Source: Sciscionella marina DSM 45152
GTDB taxonomy: Bacteria > Actinomycetota > Actinomycetes > Mycobacteriales > Pseudonocardiaceae
Reading direction: 5' to 3'
Assembly (NCBI RefSeq): GCF_000379465.1
Contig: NZ_KB905396.1
Location: 1-64,000 of the forward strand
Length of the DNA: 64,000 nucleotides
The notes below the pieces were generated by a model, which searched no databases, had not been told where the DNA came from, and was given only the letters and a program-made list of their open reading frames with translations. The first letter of the stretch is position 1. Each line of letters opens with the position of its first letter. Both the position numbers and the translations under genes were made by a program. Positions 33,817 through 42,563 of this stretch are shown piece after piece.

Positions 33817-34134
33817 TCAGAGCACGCTGGCCGGCGGCGCCGAGGTCCGCACCGGATACAGCACCCCGAGTTCGGCCTCCGCCCTGCGCAGGCCTTCGGT
33901 GCTCAGCGAATAGCTGATGGTGTTACCCGCCCGCCTGGTGTGCACCAGTCCCGCCTCGCGGAGCACCTTGAGATGCTGCGAGACGGTCGGCTGGGCCAGC
34001 TCGAACACCTCGTGGAAGTCACAGGCGCGCACCTCTTCCTCCGCGGAGAGTCTGCGCATGATCGCCAACCGGATCGGGCTTCCCAGCGCTTTGAACACCC
34101 CCGCGGCTGCGACCACCTCTTCCTGCTCCTGCAT
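33817..34134 (-). CDS. ArsR/SmtB-family regulator
   Basis: A 105-residue winged helix: VFKALGSPIRLAIMRRLS, then LAQPTVSQHLKVLREAGLV. The segment EEEVRACDFHE sits at the alpha-3 position where metal-sensing ArsR proteins carry Cys/His, but only one Cys is present, so the inducer is unclear. ATG 34134 has TAGGCT 8 nt upstream, a possible -10 of a leaderless mRNA. It converges on map. No target gene is adjacent. Confidence 0.85.
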   Translation of the reverse strand: MQEQEEVVAAAGVFKALGSPIRLAIMRRLSAEEEVRACDFHEVFELAQPTVSQHLKVLREAGLVHTRRAGNTISYSLSTEGLRRAEAELGVLYPVRTSAPPASVL

Positions 34135-34243
34135 GCGCAACAGCCTACCCCATTCGTGTGAATTTGACGTACATAGAGTGACGTGTCCGTTGCGCCTTGG
34201 TGGCCAGGTCAGGGCCGTTGCGCAGGCTGTTCGCGCGACCGCG

Positions 34244-34249
34244 TACACT
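34244..34249 (+). promoter_or_regulatory. Candidate -10 of the infA-alpha operon promoter
   Basis: TACACT, with TTGCGC about 20 bp upstream, is the best promoter candidate in the 300-nt divergent gap before infA. It would give a leader of about 180 nt. The leader has no obvious gene. Confidence 0.35.
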
Positions 34250-34435
34250 TGACGATTGGCGCACAAGTCGCGCCGGGTTCGTCGTGTCCGTGGCGAGGGC
34301 GATAAGGGTTGAAACACCCATACCAATCCCTACCACGGCACATCGCTCATGCGTGGAATTCGGCACCTGAAGCGAGGCGTGCCCACCTCCGTTCACCGGG
34401 GGTAACCATGAAGCACGTCACGAAACGCGGAGGAC

Positions 34436-34654
34436 ATGGGTAAAAAGGATGCGCTCGAGGTAGAGGGCCATGTGGTCGAGCCACTCCCCAACGCGATGTT
34501 CCGTGTCGAGTTGGAGAACGGGCACAAGGTTCTCGCGCACATCAGCGGCAAGATGCGCCAGCACTACATCCGCATCCTGCCCGAGGACCGGGTCGTCGTA
34601 GAGCTCTCGCCATACGACCTCACCCGTGGCCGCATCGTCTACCGCTACAAGTGA
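34436..34654 (+). CDS. infA: Translation initiation factor IF-1
   Basis: A 72-residue OB-fold protein ([35 protein letters not shown]) that occupies the ribosomal A site during initiation. It is preceded by CGGAGGAC. It begins the infA-rpmJ-rpsM-rpsK-rpsD-rpoA-rplQ cluster. Confidence 0.97.
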   Translation: MGKKDALEVEGHVVEPLPNAMFRVELENGHKVLAHISGKMRQHYIRILPEDRVVVELSPYDLTRGRIVYRYK

Positions 34655-34699
34655 CGTGCACCGACCGAGCAAGATCGTCACTGACAAAAGGATCAAGAC

Positions 34700-34813
34700 G
34701 TGAAGGTTCAGCCAAGCGTCAAGAAGATCTGTGACAGCTGCCAGGTCATCCGCCGGCACGGGCGGGTACTGGTGATCTGCAGCAACCCGAGGCACAAGCA
34801 GCGCCAGGGCTGA
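34700..34813 (+). CDS. rpmJ: 50S ribosomal protein L36
   Basis: A 37-residue zinc-ribbon L36, starting GTG. Ligands Cys11, Cys14, Cys27 and His32 are all present, so this is the zinc-containing form. It is too short for routine length cut-offs and sits 45 nt after infA. Confidence 0.95.
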   Translation: MKVQPSVKKICDSCQVIRRHGRVLVICSNPRHKQRQG

Positions 34814-34973
34814 AGCAGAGCACAGATCGCAGTACGCGAACAACACAGAGAACTCCTCGCACCTCCACGCGCAGACGAGCACGTGGTCACCCCCGGAACT
34901 CCAGGCCGGGGCCGGAACGAGCCAATTCCGGGCGGGCGGGGAGGGCACACCTGGAGCATGCATAAGGAGAACG

Positions 34974-35351
34974 ATGGCTCGACTCATGGGCGTCGACCTC
35001 CCCCGTGAAAAGCGGATGGAGATCGCGCTGACCTACATCTACGGCATCGGCCGTACCCGAGCGAAGGAGCTGCTCGCCGCCACCGGCGTCAGCCCCGATC
35101 TGCGCAGCAAGGACCTCGCCGACGACGATGTCATCAAGCTGCGCGACCACATCGAAGAGAACTTCCGGGTGGAAGGCGATCTTCGCCGCGAGGTGCAGGC
35201 CGACATCCGTCGCAAGATGGAGATCGGCTGCTACGAGGGGCTGCGGCACCGCCGCAACCTCCCGGTTCATGGTCAGCGGACCAAGACCAACGCGCGGACC
35301 CGTAAGGGCCCGAAGAAGACCGTCGCAGGCAAGAAGAAGGCAGGGCGCTGA
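34974..35351 (+). CDS. rpsM: 30S ribosomal protein S13
   Basis: A 125-residue S13 ([21 protein letters not shown] ... [13 protein letters not shown]) of the 30S head, contacting the P-site tRNA and 50S. Good ribosome site AAGGAGA. Its stop overlaps the rpsK start by 1 nt (TGATG). Confidence 0.97.
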   Translation: MARLMGVDLPREKRMEIALTYIYGIGRTRAKELLAATGVSPDLRSKDLADDDVIKLRDHIEENFRVEGDLRREVQADIRRKMEIGCYEGLRHRRNLPVHGQRTKTNARTRKGPKKTVAGKKKAGR

Positions 35352-35755
35352 TGCCACCCAAGTCTCGTACCGCGGGCGTCAAGAAGGTGCGCCGCAAGGA
35401 AAAGAAGAACATCTCGGCCGGGCAGGCCCACATCAAGTCGACGTTCAACAACACGATCGTCTCGATCACCGACCCCTCCGGTGCGGTGATCTCGTGGGCC
35501 TCCGCCGGTCACGTCGGGTTCAAGGGCTCGAAGAAGTCCACCCCGTTCGCCGCCCAGATGGCCGCGGAGAACGCCGCGCGCAAGGCCGCCGAACACGGCA
35601 TGAAGAAGGTCGACGTGTTCGTCAAGGGCCCGGGCTCCGGCCGGGAGACCGCGATCCGTTCGCTGCAGGCCGCCGGCCTCGAGGTCGGCACCATCCAGGA
35701 CGTCACCCCGCAGCCGCACAACGGCTGCCGCCCGCCGAAGCGGCGCCGGGTCTAA
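35351..35755 (+). CDS. rpsK: 30S ribosomal protein S11
   Basis: A 134-residue S11 ([34 protein letters not shown]), part of the 30S platform near the mRNA exit. Coupled to rpsM by the 1-nt overlap. Confidence 0.97.
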   Translation: MPPKSRTAGVKKVRRKEKKNISAGQAHIKSTFNNTIVSITDPSGAVISWASAGHVGFKGSKKSTPFAAQMAAENAARKAAEHGMKKVDVFVKGPGSGRETAIRSLQAAGLEVGTIQDVTPQPHNGCRPPKRRRV

Positions 35756-35779
35756 GCGGGAGAGGAGGAAGAAACACTC

Positions 35780-36385
35780 ATGGCTCGTTACACCGGACCA
35801 GTTACCCGTATCTCCCGCCGCCTCAAGACCGACCTCGTCGGTGAGGACCGGGCGTTCGAGCGTCGTCCCTACCCGCCGGGGCAGCACGGCCGCGGCCGGC
35901 TCAAGGACAGCGAGTACCGCCCGCAGCTGCAGGAGAAGCAGAAGGCGCGTTACACCTACGGCGTTCTCGAGCGCCAGTTCCGCCGTTACTACGAGATGGC
36001 GGCCCGCACCAAGGGCAAGACCGGTGAGGTGCTGCTGCAGATCCTCGAGTCGCGGCTGGACAACGTCGTGTACCGGGCGGGGCTCGCCCGCACCCGTCGC
36101 CAGGCCCGTCAGCTCGTGGCGCACGGCCACTTCCTTGTCAACGGCAAGAAGGTGACCATCCCGAGCTACCAGGTCGAGAAGTTCGACATCATCGACGTGC
36201 GGCCGAAGTCGCTGCAGATGCTGCCGTTCGTCGCGGCCAAGGAAGCCTTCGGCGACCGTCCGGTCCCGGCCTGGCTGCAGGTCGTTCCGTCCACGCTGCG
36301 GGTGCTGGTGCACCAGCTTCCGGAGCGCGCGCAGATCGACACCCCGGTCCAGGAACAGCTGATCGTCGAGTTCTACTCGAAGTAG
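35780..36385 (+). CDS. rpsD: 30S ribosomal protein S4
   Basis: A 201-residue S4, a primary 16S rRNA binder, with an S4 domain (LDNVVYRAGLARTRRQARQLV). It lacks the N-terminal zinc cysteines of some orthologs (MARYTGPVTRISRR). GGAGAGGAGG precedes the start. A strong hairpin follows before rpoA. Confidence 0.97.
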   Translation: MARYTGPVTRISRRLKTDLVGEDRAFERRPYPPGQHGRGRLKDSEYRPQLQEKQKARYTYGVLERQFRRYYEMAARTKGKTGEVLLQILESRLDNVVYRAGLARTRRQARQLVAHGHFLVNGKKVTIPSYQVEKFDIIDVRPKSLQMLPFVAAKEAFGDRPVPAWLQVVPSTLRVLVHQLPERAQIDTPVQEQLIVEFYSK

Positions 36386-36418
36386 TCAGGTGCCCGCGGG
36401 AAGGAACGCGGACACCTC

Positions 36419-36446
36419 GCCGGTGCCTGGTCCGCCAGGCACCGGC
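36419..36446 (+). terminator. Perfect hairpin between rpsD and rpoA
   Basis: A 12-bp perfect stem, GCCGGTGCCTGG with CCAGGCACCGGC, closed by a UCCG tetraloop of the very stable UNCG class. A short TTTCC follows. It may attenuate or process the message between ribosomal genes and rpoA. Confidence 0.65.
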
Positions 36447-36503
36447 GCGCTTTCCGATTCGGCGTCAAATAGCGGTCGCCGATGCAGGTAAAGGAAGAAA
36501 ACA

Positions 36504-37676
36504 ATGCTGATTTCGCAGCGTCCGACACTGTCCGACGAGGCGATTAGCGAAACGAGGTCGCGGTTCACCCTCGAGCCGCTCGAGCCGGGATTCGGCTACA
36601 CCCTCGGCAATTCGCTTCGCCGCACCCTGCTCTCCTCGATTCCCGGTGCCGCCGTGACGAGCATCCGCATCGACGGAGTGCTGCACGAGTTCACCACCGT
36701 TCCCGGGGTCAAGGAAGACGTCACCGACATCATCCTGAACCTCAAGGAGCTCGTCGTCTCCAGCGAGGAAGACGAGCCGGTCACCATGTACCTGCGCAAG
36801 CAGGGCCCCGGTGACGTGACCGCGGGCGACATCGTGCCGCCGGCCGGTGTCACGGTGCACAACCCCGATCTGCACATCGCCTCGCTCAACGGCAAGGGCA
36901 AGCTGGAGATCGAACTCGTCGTCGAGCGTGGCCGCGGGTATGTCCCGGCCGCGCAGAACAAGCAGGCAGGCGCGGAGATCGGCCGCATTCCGGTCGACTC
37001 GATCTACTCCCCGGTGCTCAAGGTGACCTACAAGGTCGAGGCCACCCGTGTCGAGCAGCGCACCGACTTCGACAAGCTGATCCTCGACATCGAGACCAAA
37101 CCCTCGATCACCCCGCGCGACGCGGTCGCCTCGGCGGGCAAGACGCTGGTCGAACTGTTCGGGCTCGCCCGCGAGCTCAACATCGACGCGGAGGGCATCG
37201 AGATCGGGCCGTCCCCGGCGGAAGCCGACACCATCGCGGCGTTCGGCATGCCGATCGAGGACCTCGACCTGACCGTGCGGTCCTACAACTGCCTCAAGCG
37301 CGAAGGCATCCACACCGTCGGTGAACTGGTCTCGCGCAGTGAGGCCGACCTGCTCGACATCCGCAACTTCGGCGCGAAGTCCATCGACGAGGTGAAGCTG
37401 AAGCTGGTCAGCCTCGGGCTGGCGCTCAAGGACTCGCCTCCCGGGTTCGACCCCTCCGCCGCGGCCGCCGACTACGGCTCCGACGAGTCCTGGGGCGAGG
37501 GCAACTTCGACTCCGGCCTCGACTCCGGGCTCAGCGGCGAGTTCGGCCAGGCGAGCCCCAGCGACCCGTTCAGCAACCCGAACGCGACCTTCGGTGCCGG
37601 CGGACTGTCCAGCGTCGGCGGGCTCGACGGCTCGGACGACGACGGCGAGGACTACGCCGAGACCGAACAGCTCTAG
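36504..37676 (+). CDS. rpoA: DNA-directed RNA polymerase subunit alpha
   Basis: A 390-residue alpha subunit. The N-terminal assembly domain includes [20 protein letters not shown] and [16 protein letters not shown]. The C-terminal domain includes [19 protein letters not shown]. The acidic, Gly/Ser-rich tail after residue ~315 is about 75 residues and ends DYAETEQL. It seems longer than in many actinomycetes. The TAG stop lies at the edge of repeat copy D. Confidence 0.97.
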   Translation: MLISQRPTLSDEAISETRSRFTLEPLEPGFGYTLGNSLRRTLLSSIPGAAVTSIRIDGVLHEFTTVPGVKEDVTDIILNLKELVVSSEEDEPVTMYLRKQGPGDVTAGDIVPPAGVTVHNPDLHIASLNGKGKLEIELVVERGRGYVPAAQNKQAGAEIGRIPVDSIYSPVLKVTYKVEATRVEQRTDFDKLILDIETKPSITPRDAVASAGKTLVELFGLARELNIDAEGIEIGPSPAEADTIAAFGMPIEDLDLTVRSYNCLKREGIHTVGELVSRSEADLLDIRNFGAKSIDEVKLKLVSLGLALKDSPPGFDPSAAAADYGSDESWGEGNFDSGLDSGLSGEFGQASPSDPFSNPNATFGAGGLSSVGGLDGSDDDGEDYAETEQL

Positions 37677-37734
37677 GGTGTGTCTGATGATCCACTGCCG
37701 TCGCAGCAGGCAACGGGATCGTCAGACGCGCCCT
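37675..37734. repeat. Dispersed inverted-repeat element, copy D (60-bp hairpin)
   Basis: Left arm 37675-37693 (AGGGTGTGTCTGATGATCC) pairs with right arm 37716-37734 (GGATCGTCAGACGCGCCCT). The two ends match the right and left ends of copy C, in opposite orientation, with the middle missing. It therefore looks like an internal-deletion derivative. It sits directly after the rpoA stop codon and could act as a terminator or processing hairpin before rplQ. Confidence 0.82.
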
Positions 37735-37769
37735 GGCTCTAGCTGGAATCTTCAACGAGGAGCAATGCA

Positions 37770-38366
37770 ATGCCCACCCCAACCAAGGGTCCCCGTCTCG
37801 GCGGTTCCCCCGCACACCAGCGGCTGATCCTCGCCAACCTGGCTCAGTCGCTGTTCGAGCACGGCAGGATCACCACCACCCAGGCGAAGGCCAAGCGGCT
37901 GCGTCCCTACGCCGAGCGGCTGATCACCAAGGCCAAGCGCGGCGACCTGCACAACCGCCGCGAGGTGCTCAAGGTCATCCGCAACAAGGATGTGCTGCAC
38001 AAGCTGTTCGCCGAGATCGGCCCGCACTTCGAGGGCCGGGACGGCGGGTACACCCGCATCATCAAGACGATGCCGCGCAAGGGCGACAACGCCCCCATGG
38101 CGGTCATCGAGCTCGTCCAGGAGCAGACCGCGACCCGCGAGGCCGAAAAGGCCCGCGGCACCAAGTTCGCCAAGGACGAAGCGCCCGCGGCGGCGACCGA
38201 CGAGGCCCCGGCCACTGAGGACGCAGCAGCCGAGGAGGCTGCCTCTGCCAAGGCCGAGGAGACCACCGAGGCCGAAGCCACCGAGACCCCGGAGGCTTCG
38301 GACGAGGCTGAGACCTCGGAAAAATCTGAGACCTCGGAAAAGGCTGAGAACAAGGACGAGTCCTGA
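37770..38366 (+). CDS. rplQ: 50S ribosomal protein L17
   Basis: A 198-residue L17: the core ([22 protein letters not shown]) is followed by an Ala/Glu/Thr-rich tail of about 75 residues with near-repeats of ETSEK. Such tails are common in actinobacterial L17. It is the last gene before a terminator-like hairpin. Confidence 0.97.
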   Translation: MPTPTKGPRLGGSPAHQRLILANLAQSLFEHGRITTTQAKAKRLRPYAERLITKAKRGDLHNRREVLKVIRNKDVLHKLFAEIGPHFEGRDGGYTRIIKTMPRKGDNAPMAVIELVQEQTATREAEKARGTKFAKDEAPAAATDEAPATEDAAAEEAASAKAEETTEAEATETPEASDEAETSEKSETSEKAENKDES

Positions 38367-38383
38367 GCGATTCGATCCATCCG

Positions 38384-38419
38384 CAGGAACCCGCCCGCCA
38401 CTCGGCAGGCGGGTTTCTG
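38384..38419 (+). terminator. Stem-loop terminator after rplQ
   Basis: CAGGAACCCGCCCGCC pairs with GGCAGGCGGGTTTCTG over about 16 bp with two mismatches and a short loop. It starts 18 nt after the rplQ stop. This would separate truA from the ribosomal operon or limit read-through. Confidence 0.7.
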
Positions 38420-38491
38420 CGTTCCGGCGACCGCGCGAGCATCGACCGAGGCACGAGGGAGGAGCGGAGCACGGCCGGAGGAACGCCGTCA

Positions 38492-39307
38492 CTGCGTCTG
38501 CGGCTGGATATCGCCTACGACGGCACCGACTTCCACGGTTGGGCCCGCCAGCCCGCACAGCGCACCGTGTGCGGCGAGCTGGAGACCGCCATCGCCACCC
38601 TGCTGCGCGCACCGGCCCGGCTGACCGTGGCGGGCCGCACCGATGCGCGGGTGCACGCCACCGGCCAGGTCGCGCACGTGGACCTGCCCGGGGACTGGCC
38701 ACTGGCAGGCGACCCGGAGAAGCTGCTGCGCAGGCTCGCCCGGCTGCTGCCGCCCGATGTGCGGGTCACCGCACTGCGCGCGGTTCCCGCGGCCTTCAAC
38801 GCCCGGTTCTCCGCGCTGCGCAGGCACTACGAGTACCGGATCAGCACCGCCGCCTGGGGTGTGCCGCCCGCCCGGGTACGGGACACCGTGCACCACCGCC
38901 GCCCGCTCGACCTCGAGGCCATGCGTGCGGCGAGCGCGAACCTGACCGGGCTGCACGACTTCGCCGCGTACTGCCGCCCGCGCGAGGGCGCGACCACCGT
39001 ACGCGAACTACAGCGGTTCACCTGGACCCGGCTGGACGAGCACATCCTCGTGGCACAGCTCTCCGCGGACGCCTTCTGCTGGTCCATGGTGCGGGGACTG
39101 ATCGGTGCGCTGCTCGCGGTCGGCGACGGGCGCCGCGATCCCGGCTGGCCCGCCGGGCTGCTCGCCGAGCGGGGCCGCTCCCAGGCCATCACCGTGGCCC
39201 CCGCGCACGGACTCTGCCTGACCGGGGTGGACTACCCGCCCGATGCGGAGCTGGCCTCCCGCAACGCCCGCACCATGGCCGTGCGGGATGCGGATTCAGT
39301 CACGTAG
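38492..39307 (+). CDS. truA: tRNA pseudouridine(38-40) synthase TruA, probable CTG start
   Basis: Isomerises uridines 38-40 of tRNA anticodon stems. The conserved N-terminus [19 protein letters not shown] is required for the fold and the catalytic Asp lies in [10 protein letters not shown]. No ATG, GTG or TTG occurs in this frame between the previous stop (38345) and GTG 38567, and the latter would delete the N-terminus. CTG 38492 gives (M)[10 protein letters not shown], exactly the family start, with GGAGGA 9 nt upstream. The resulting protein has 271 residues. A sequencing error (GTG read as CTG) is the alternative. Confidence 0.88.
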   Translation: MRLRLDIAYDGTDFHGWARQPAQRTVCGELETAIATLLRAPARLTVAGRTDARVHATGQVAHVDLPGDWPLAGDPEKLLRRLARLLPPDVRVTALRAVPAAFNARFSALRRHYEYRISTAAWGVPPARVRDTVHHRRPLDLEAMRAASANLTGLHDFAAYCRPREGATTVRELQRFTWTRLDEHILVAQLSADAFCWSMVRGLIGALLAVGDGRRDPGWPAGLLAERGRSQAITVAPAHGLCLTGVDYPPDAELASRNARTMAVRDADSVT

Positions 39308-39865
39308 CGAGTCGAGCTCCAGTTTGATCGGGAACGGCTCCTCGGTGCGGAACGTGCTCTCCGCCCAGTTTCCCGACTCGTAGCTCCCCTCCTCGGTGAG
39401 TCGGCAGTCCAGCAGCGTCACCGGCCGTTCGATATCGAGAATCCAGTAGCGCGGGATCCCGGCGGCTGCGTACTCCACTCGTTTGAACTCGTTGTCCAGC
39501 CGTACCGAACCCGGCGACACGATCTCCACGACCACCAGCAGCTGCGCGGCCCGCAGCATCTGCCCCTCGACCAGTTCGTTCTTGTCGACAATCACCAGAT
39601 CCGGCCTGCGCACCGTTCCCGGTCGATCTGGTCCGCTCAGCCCGAGGTCGACGTCGACATCCAGTATCGCCCGGTATCGCCTTGGCAGCTGCAACCTTAA
39701 CTGCCAGAATAGCTCTCCGGCGGCGACGTTGTGCGGCCATGTCGGCGATGGCGACATCACGAGGGCACCCTCCTGGAGTTCCCAGCGACCGTGCTCCTCC
39801 TCACCGAGTTCACTGAACTCGGTGACCGTCAGTGGATGTGTCAAAGCCGAAGGCACAGCAGTCAC
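39296..39865 (-). CDS. Uma2-family (DUF820) putative endonuclease
   Basis: A 189-residue member of the PD-(D/E)XK-fold Uma2 family: [29 protein letters not shown] and [27 protein letters not shown] (first 20 residues: [20 protein letters not shown]) carry the D...E-x-K type active site. GTG 39865 was chosen with GAGGAG 6 nt upstream. It overlaps the 3' end of truA by 12 nt. Biological role of this family is unclear. Confidence 0.85.
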   Translation of the reverse strand: MTAVPSALTHPLTVTEFSELGEEEHGRWELQEGALVMSPSPTWPHNVAAGELFWQLRLQLPRRYRAILDVDVDLGLSGPDRPGTVRRPDLVIVDKNELVEGQMLRAAQLLVVVEIVSPGSVRLDNEFKRVEYAAAGIPRYWILDIERPVTLLDCRLTEEGSYESGNWAESTFRTEEPFPIKLELDSLRD

Positions 39866-39936
39866 GGCGACCTCCTCACGCTCTTGTCCGAAGTATCCCA
39901 CAGGAATCGTCGGTGCACCGGGCTATCGTGCAGGGC

Positions 39937-40515
39937 ATGGAACTCAGCTCAGCCATTCCCACCGCAGGCGACCTGTTCAAACAGGCCGTGCGCGGCATCG
40001 ACGAAGACCAGCTCGGCGCACAGACTCCGTGCAGCGAGTACGACGTGCGCGCCCTGTTCAACCACGTCCTCTACTGGGCCCCGGTGCTCGAAGCGGGCGC
40101 CACCAAGGCCGATCCACCGACGGACCGGCCCGGCGAGCGGGAGACCGATCTGGTGGGCGAGGACTGGCGCGCGCAGCTGACCGGAACCGTGGACACCCTC
40201 GTCGCGGCCTGGTCGGCGCCACAGGCATGGGAGGGCACGGGCAAATTCGGCGGCGCGGAGCTCCCCGCGAGCATGCTCGGCACCATGCTTTTCACCGATC
40301 TCACCGTGCACAGCTGGGATCTGACCCGCGTCAGCGGAGCGGACTGCGCGGTTCCGGAGGAGCTGGGCACCCAGCTGCTCTCGGTCGCCGAGCAGCTGGC
40401 CCCACAGGGCCGCAAGGGCGGCGCGTTCGGCGAGGAGGTCACGGTGCCACAGGACGCACCGCCATTCGAGCGGGCGCTCGGCCTGCTCGGCAGGGACCCG
40501 GCCTGGAGCCGCTGA
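39937..40515 (+). CDS. TIGR03086-type DinB-fold protein (mycothiol-dependent isomerase-like)
   Basis: A 192-residue four-helix DinB/maleylpyruvate isomerase-type protein: QLGAQTPCSEYDVRALFNHV and LGTMLFTDLTVHSWDL supply the metal-binding His residues. Many relatives act with mycothiol or on unknown substrates. The start is ATG 39937; the upstream frame overlaps the divergent gene's leader. TATCGT about 12 nt upstream may be a -10. Confidence 0.82.
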   Translation: MELSSAIPTAGDLFKQAVRGIDEDQLGAQTPCSEYDVRALFNHVLYWAPVLEAGATKADPPTDRPGERETDLVGEDWRAQLTGTVDTLVAAWSAPQAWEGTGKFGGAELPASMLGTMLFTDLTVHSWDLTRVSGADCAVPEELGTQLLSVAEQLAPQGRKGGAFGEEVTVPQDAPPFERALGLLGRDPAWSR

Positions 40516-40591
40516 ACCACTGACCCGTCTGCGCGGTGACGAGCTGGTCTCCTCGCACGCTCCGCTCCTCAGCCCTGACGGGCCTCGATGC

Positions 40592-41380
40592 TCACGTACT
40601 CGTCGCCTGCGCGAGAAACGGGCAGCCGACCAGCTTGCGCAGTTCCACGGCCAGTTCCTCCGGGGTGGAGACCGAACGGGAGAACGGCAACCGGATGTCG
40701 TGGTCGGCATCGGCGGCTTCGACCCGCAGGCGCAGGCCGAAGCGGTCCAGGCCGAGCGGGCGCACCTGGCCGCCACGCAGCTCGGCGGGCACATGCCTGG
40801 CGAGCTGGCCGACCACGTCCCGGTGCGAAATCTCGAGGTGGCGCAGCCATTCGGTCTCGTAGTCGTGGAACGGGTCCGGAACGGCCTCGTGGAACTCGAG
40901 CGGCTGCAGCGAGCTCGTCCCGTCGGCGTCCGCGAGCACCAGCGAGGCCGGGTCGACCCGCAGCACGCTCATCCCGTGCCCCACATCGAGCAGCCGGGGG
41001 TCGGCGACCTCCTCGGCGACGAGCAGCGCGCGCTCGCGCCCCTGTTCCCCCTCGAGGGCGGTGAGCAGCCCGGTGATCCAGAGCAGCCCGCGCACCGGCT
41101 CACGCAGCCGCACCGGGGCCGGATCGGTCAGCTCGGCCATCACGGTCACGGCGCCCCGTGGCGACTGCCAGACCGCGGCCACGAGCGGATGGGCCTCCGG
41201 GAGCAGCACGGTCATCGTCGCGTCGGCGTGCACATGATGCAGGTGTGTCGCGATGCGCACGGCCGAGCGGCTCGGATCCCTCTCAGCGTGCGCGGTGTGT
41301 GCGCACGGCACGAGTACGGCTTCCGGGGAACGCGCGGCGATGGTCCGGGCGCGCTCAGCCGGGTCCGGCAGCGAGATCAT
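40592..41380 (-). CDS. DUF2470 / HugZ-like FMN-binding split-barrel protein, iron-regulated
   Basis: A 262-residue protein. The first ~170 residues resemble a pyridoxamine-phosphate-oxidase-like split barrel; the rest is a DUF2470 domain (EISHRDVVGQLARHVPAEL ... IRLPFSRSVSTPEELAVELR). This architecture occurs in HugZ-type heme-utilisation proteins. ATG 41380 has AGGAGG 8 nt upstream. A DtxR/IdeR-like box immediately upstream suggests derepression under iron limitation, fitting a heme-iron role. Catalysis is not proven by sequence. Confidence 0.78.
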   Translation of the reverse strand: MISLPDPAERARTIAARSPEAVLVPCAHTAHAERDPSRSAVRIATHLHHVHADATMTVLLPEAHPLVAAVWQSPRGAVTVMAELTDPAPVRLREPVRGLLWITGLLTALEGEQGRERALLVAEEVADPRLLDVGHGMSVLRVDPASLVLADADGTSSLQPLEFHEAVPDPFHDYETEWLRHLEISHRDVVGQLARHVPAELRGGQVRPLGLDRFGLRLRVEAADADHDIRLPFSRSVSTPEELAVELRKLVGCPFLAQATST

Positions 41381-41397
41381 CCGGCTCACCTCCTAAC

Positions 41398-41416
41398 TTA
41401 GGTAACCCTAACTCAG
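41398..41416 (-). promoter_or_regulatory. DtxR/IdeR-like iron box
   Basis: The 19-mer TTAGGTAACCCTAACTCAG matches the TWAGGTWAGSCTWACCTWA consensus at 16 of 19 positions. It overlaps the region just upstream of the ribosome site of the DUF2470 gene, where Fe-loaded repressor would block transcription. Confidence 0.6.
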
Positions 41417-41450
41417 TTCGCCGTGACTGTGAATACCAAGCGCGGTTTCA

Positions 41451-42377
41451 ATGGGTGAACAGCCCATCTCGTCGGCCCCGGATCGGTGGCCATTACTGTT
41501 GGCACCCGTGTCCAGTGCCGCACCAGAGCCGAACGCCCAGCAACAGCCGAACCACGTCCCGCCGCTGTTGGCCACGCTTGTCGACGACGCGACACTGTTT
41601 CCGCCGACCAAGGCGGCCGTGGCCGATGCGATCCGGGACTATCTCGAGGTCCGCGACTCCGCGCACGCCCGCCTGTACGGGGCCTTCCTGTGCCCGGCGT
41701 CCAAGCTGCCCGAGCTGATCACCGAGCTGAACCGGGCGAAGCCCAAGCAGCCGCTCGACCTCTCCCTGGTCATCGACACCGGGCTCGGCGGGCTGCCCAA
41801 GGCGATCTCCATCATCGAGTCGCGCACCGAGCTGCTCAATCTCGTCATGGTGGAAATGCCCGCTCCCTCCGATGTCGACGAGATGTGGCTCGAGCGGGTC
41901 GCCGAGTTCGTGCCCGAGGAAGTGGAGAAGGTCGTCGAGGTGCGCCGCGGCGGGCCGTGGCTGACCGGGGTCGAACTGGTCGCCGCGCACAACTGCCAGC
42001 CCAAGCTGCGCTGCGGCGGTCAGCGCGAACAGAACTTCCCCTCCACGGCGGAGGTGGCCGACTTCCTGGCGATCGTCAGCCACAGCCCGAGCCCCTTCCG
42101 GGCCACCGCGGGCCTGCACAACGCGGTGCGCACGGTCGAGAAGGAGACCGGGTTCACCTACCACGGCGTGCTCAATCTGCTCGTCGCCACCGCGCGCTCG
42201 CTCTCCGGCCACGATGTGCGCTCCGCGCTCGAGGAGCAGGACGGCGCGGCGCTCGCCGAGGAACTCACCAGCCTGTCCCCCACGGCGGCGCAGGCGGTGC
42301 GCGGAGTCTTCGCCTCGTACAGCACGCACACGCTGACCGACCCGACCCACGACCTCGCCAAACTCGGACTTTTGTGA
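41451..42377 (+). CDS. Conserved protein of unknown function
   Basis: A 308-residue cytoplasmic protein that I do not recognise. The core begins at PPLLATLVDDATLFPPTKAAVADAI. It has alpha/beta-barrel-like segments (LDLSLVIDTGLGGLPKAISI, LLNLVMVEMPAPSDVDEMWL, GVELVAAHNCQPKLRCGGQR). No cofactor motif was found. The start is ATG 41451 or GTG 41508; neither has a ribosome site, and TACTGT before the GTG would suit a leaderless mRNA. It is divergent from the iron-regulated gene. Confidence 0.75.
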   Translation: MGEQPISSAPDRWPLLLAPVSSAAPEPNAQQQPNHVPPLLATLVDDATLFPPTKAAVADAIRDYLEVRDSAHARLYGAFLCPASKLPELITELNRAKPKQPLDLSLVIDTGLGGLPKAISIIESRTELLNLVMVEMPAPSDVDEMWLERVAEFVPEEVEKVVEVRRGGPWLTGVELVAAHNCQPKLRCGGQREQNFPSTAEVADFLAIVSHSPSPFRATAGLHNAVRTVEKETGFTYHGVLNLLVATARSLSGHDVRSALEEQDGAALAEELTSLSPTAAQAVRGVFASYSTHTLTDPTHDLAKLGLL

Positions 42378-42384
42378 CGACTAT

Positions 42385-42415
42385 TTGACACGATCAGCGG
42401 AACATGGGCTATTCT
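42385..42415 (+). promoter_or_regulatory. Candidate promoter of the cyd operon
   Basis: TTGACA (42385-42390) and TATTCT (42410-42415) are 19 bp apart, or 18 bp if CTATTC is used. Transcription would give a leader of about 140 nt before cydA. The direct repeat TGAATCAC occurs twice downstream (around 42455 and 42471), a possible regulator site. Confidence 0.45.
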
Positions 42416-42489
42416 CGTGTTCTCTATCCCAGTGAGCCGAATCCCTGGCCGTTGAATCACTGGGTCGTGAATCACAGATAGCCGGGTCA

Positions 42490-42507
42490 CCGGGACTTTG
42501 GTCCCGG
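42490..42507 (+). other. Hairpin in the cydA leader
   Basis: CCGGGAC-TTTG-GTCCCGG forms a perfect 7-bp stem in the leader about 57 nt before the cydA start. It may affect transcription or mRNA stability. Confidence 0.5.
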
Positions 42508-42563
42508 CATATTCGGGACCCTGGAACCTTTTGCCGAGATCCACACCGGCGCATCCTTTTGGT

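Noticed and set aside
38384-38480. N-terminal extension of truA back to the rplQ stop
   Set aside because: That stretch contains a terminator hairpin and no start codon of the usual types; its residues do not resemble TruA.
42400-42563. Rex operator upstream of cydA
   Set aside because: I looked for a TTGTGAA-N4-TTCACAA-like palindrome; only direct TGAATCAC repeats occur, so Rex control is not supported.
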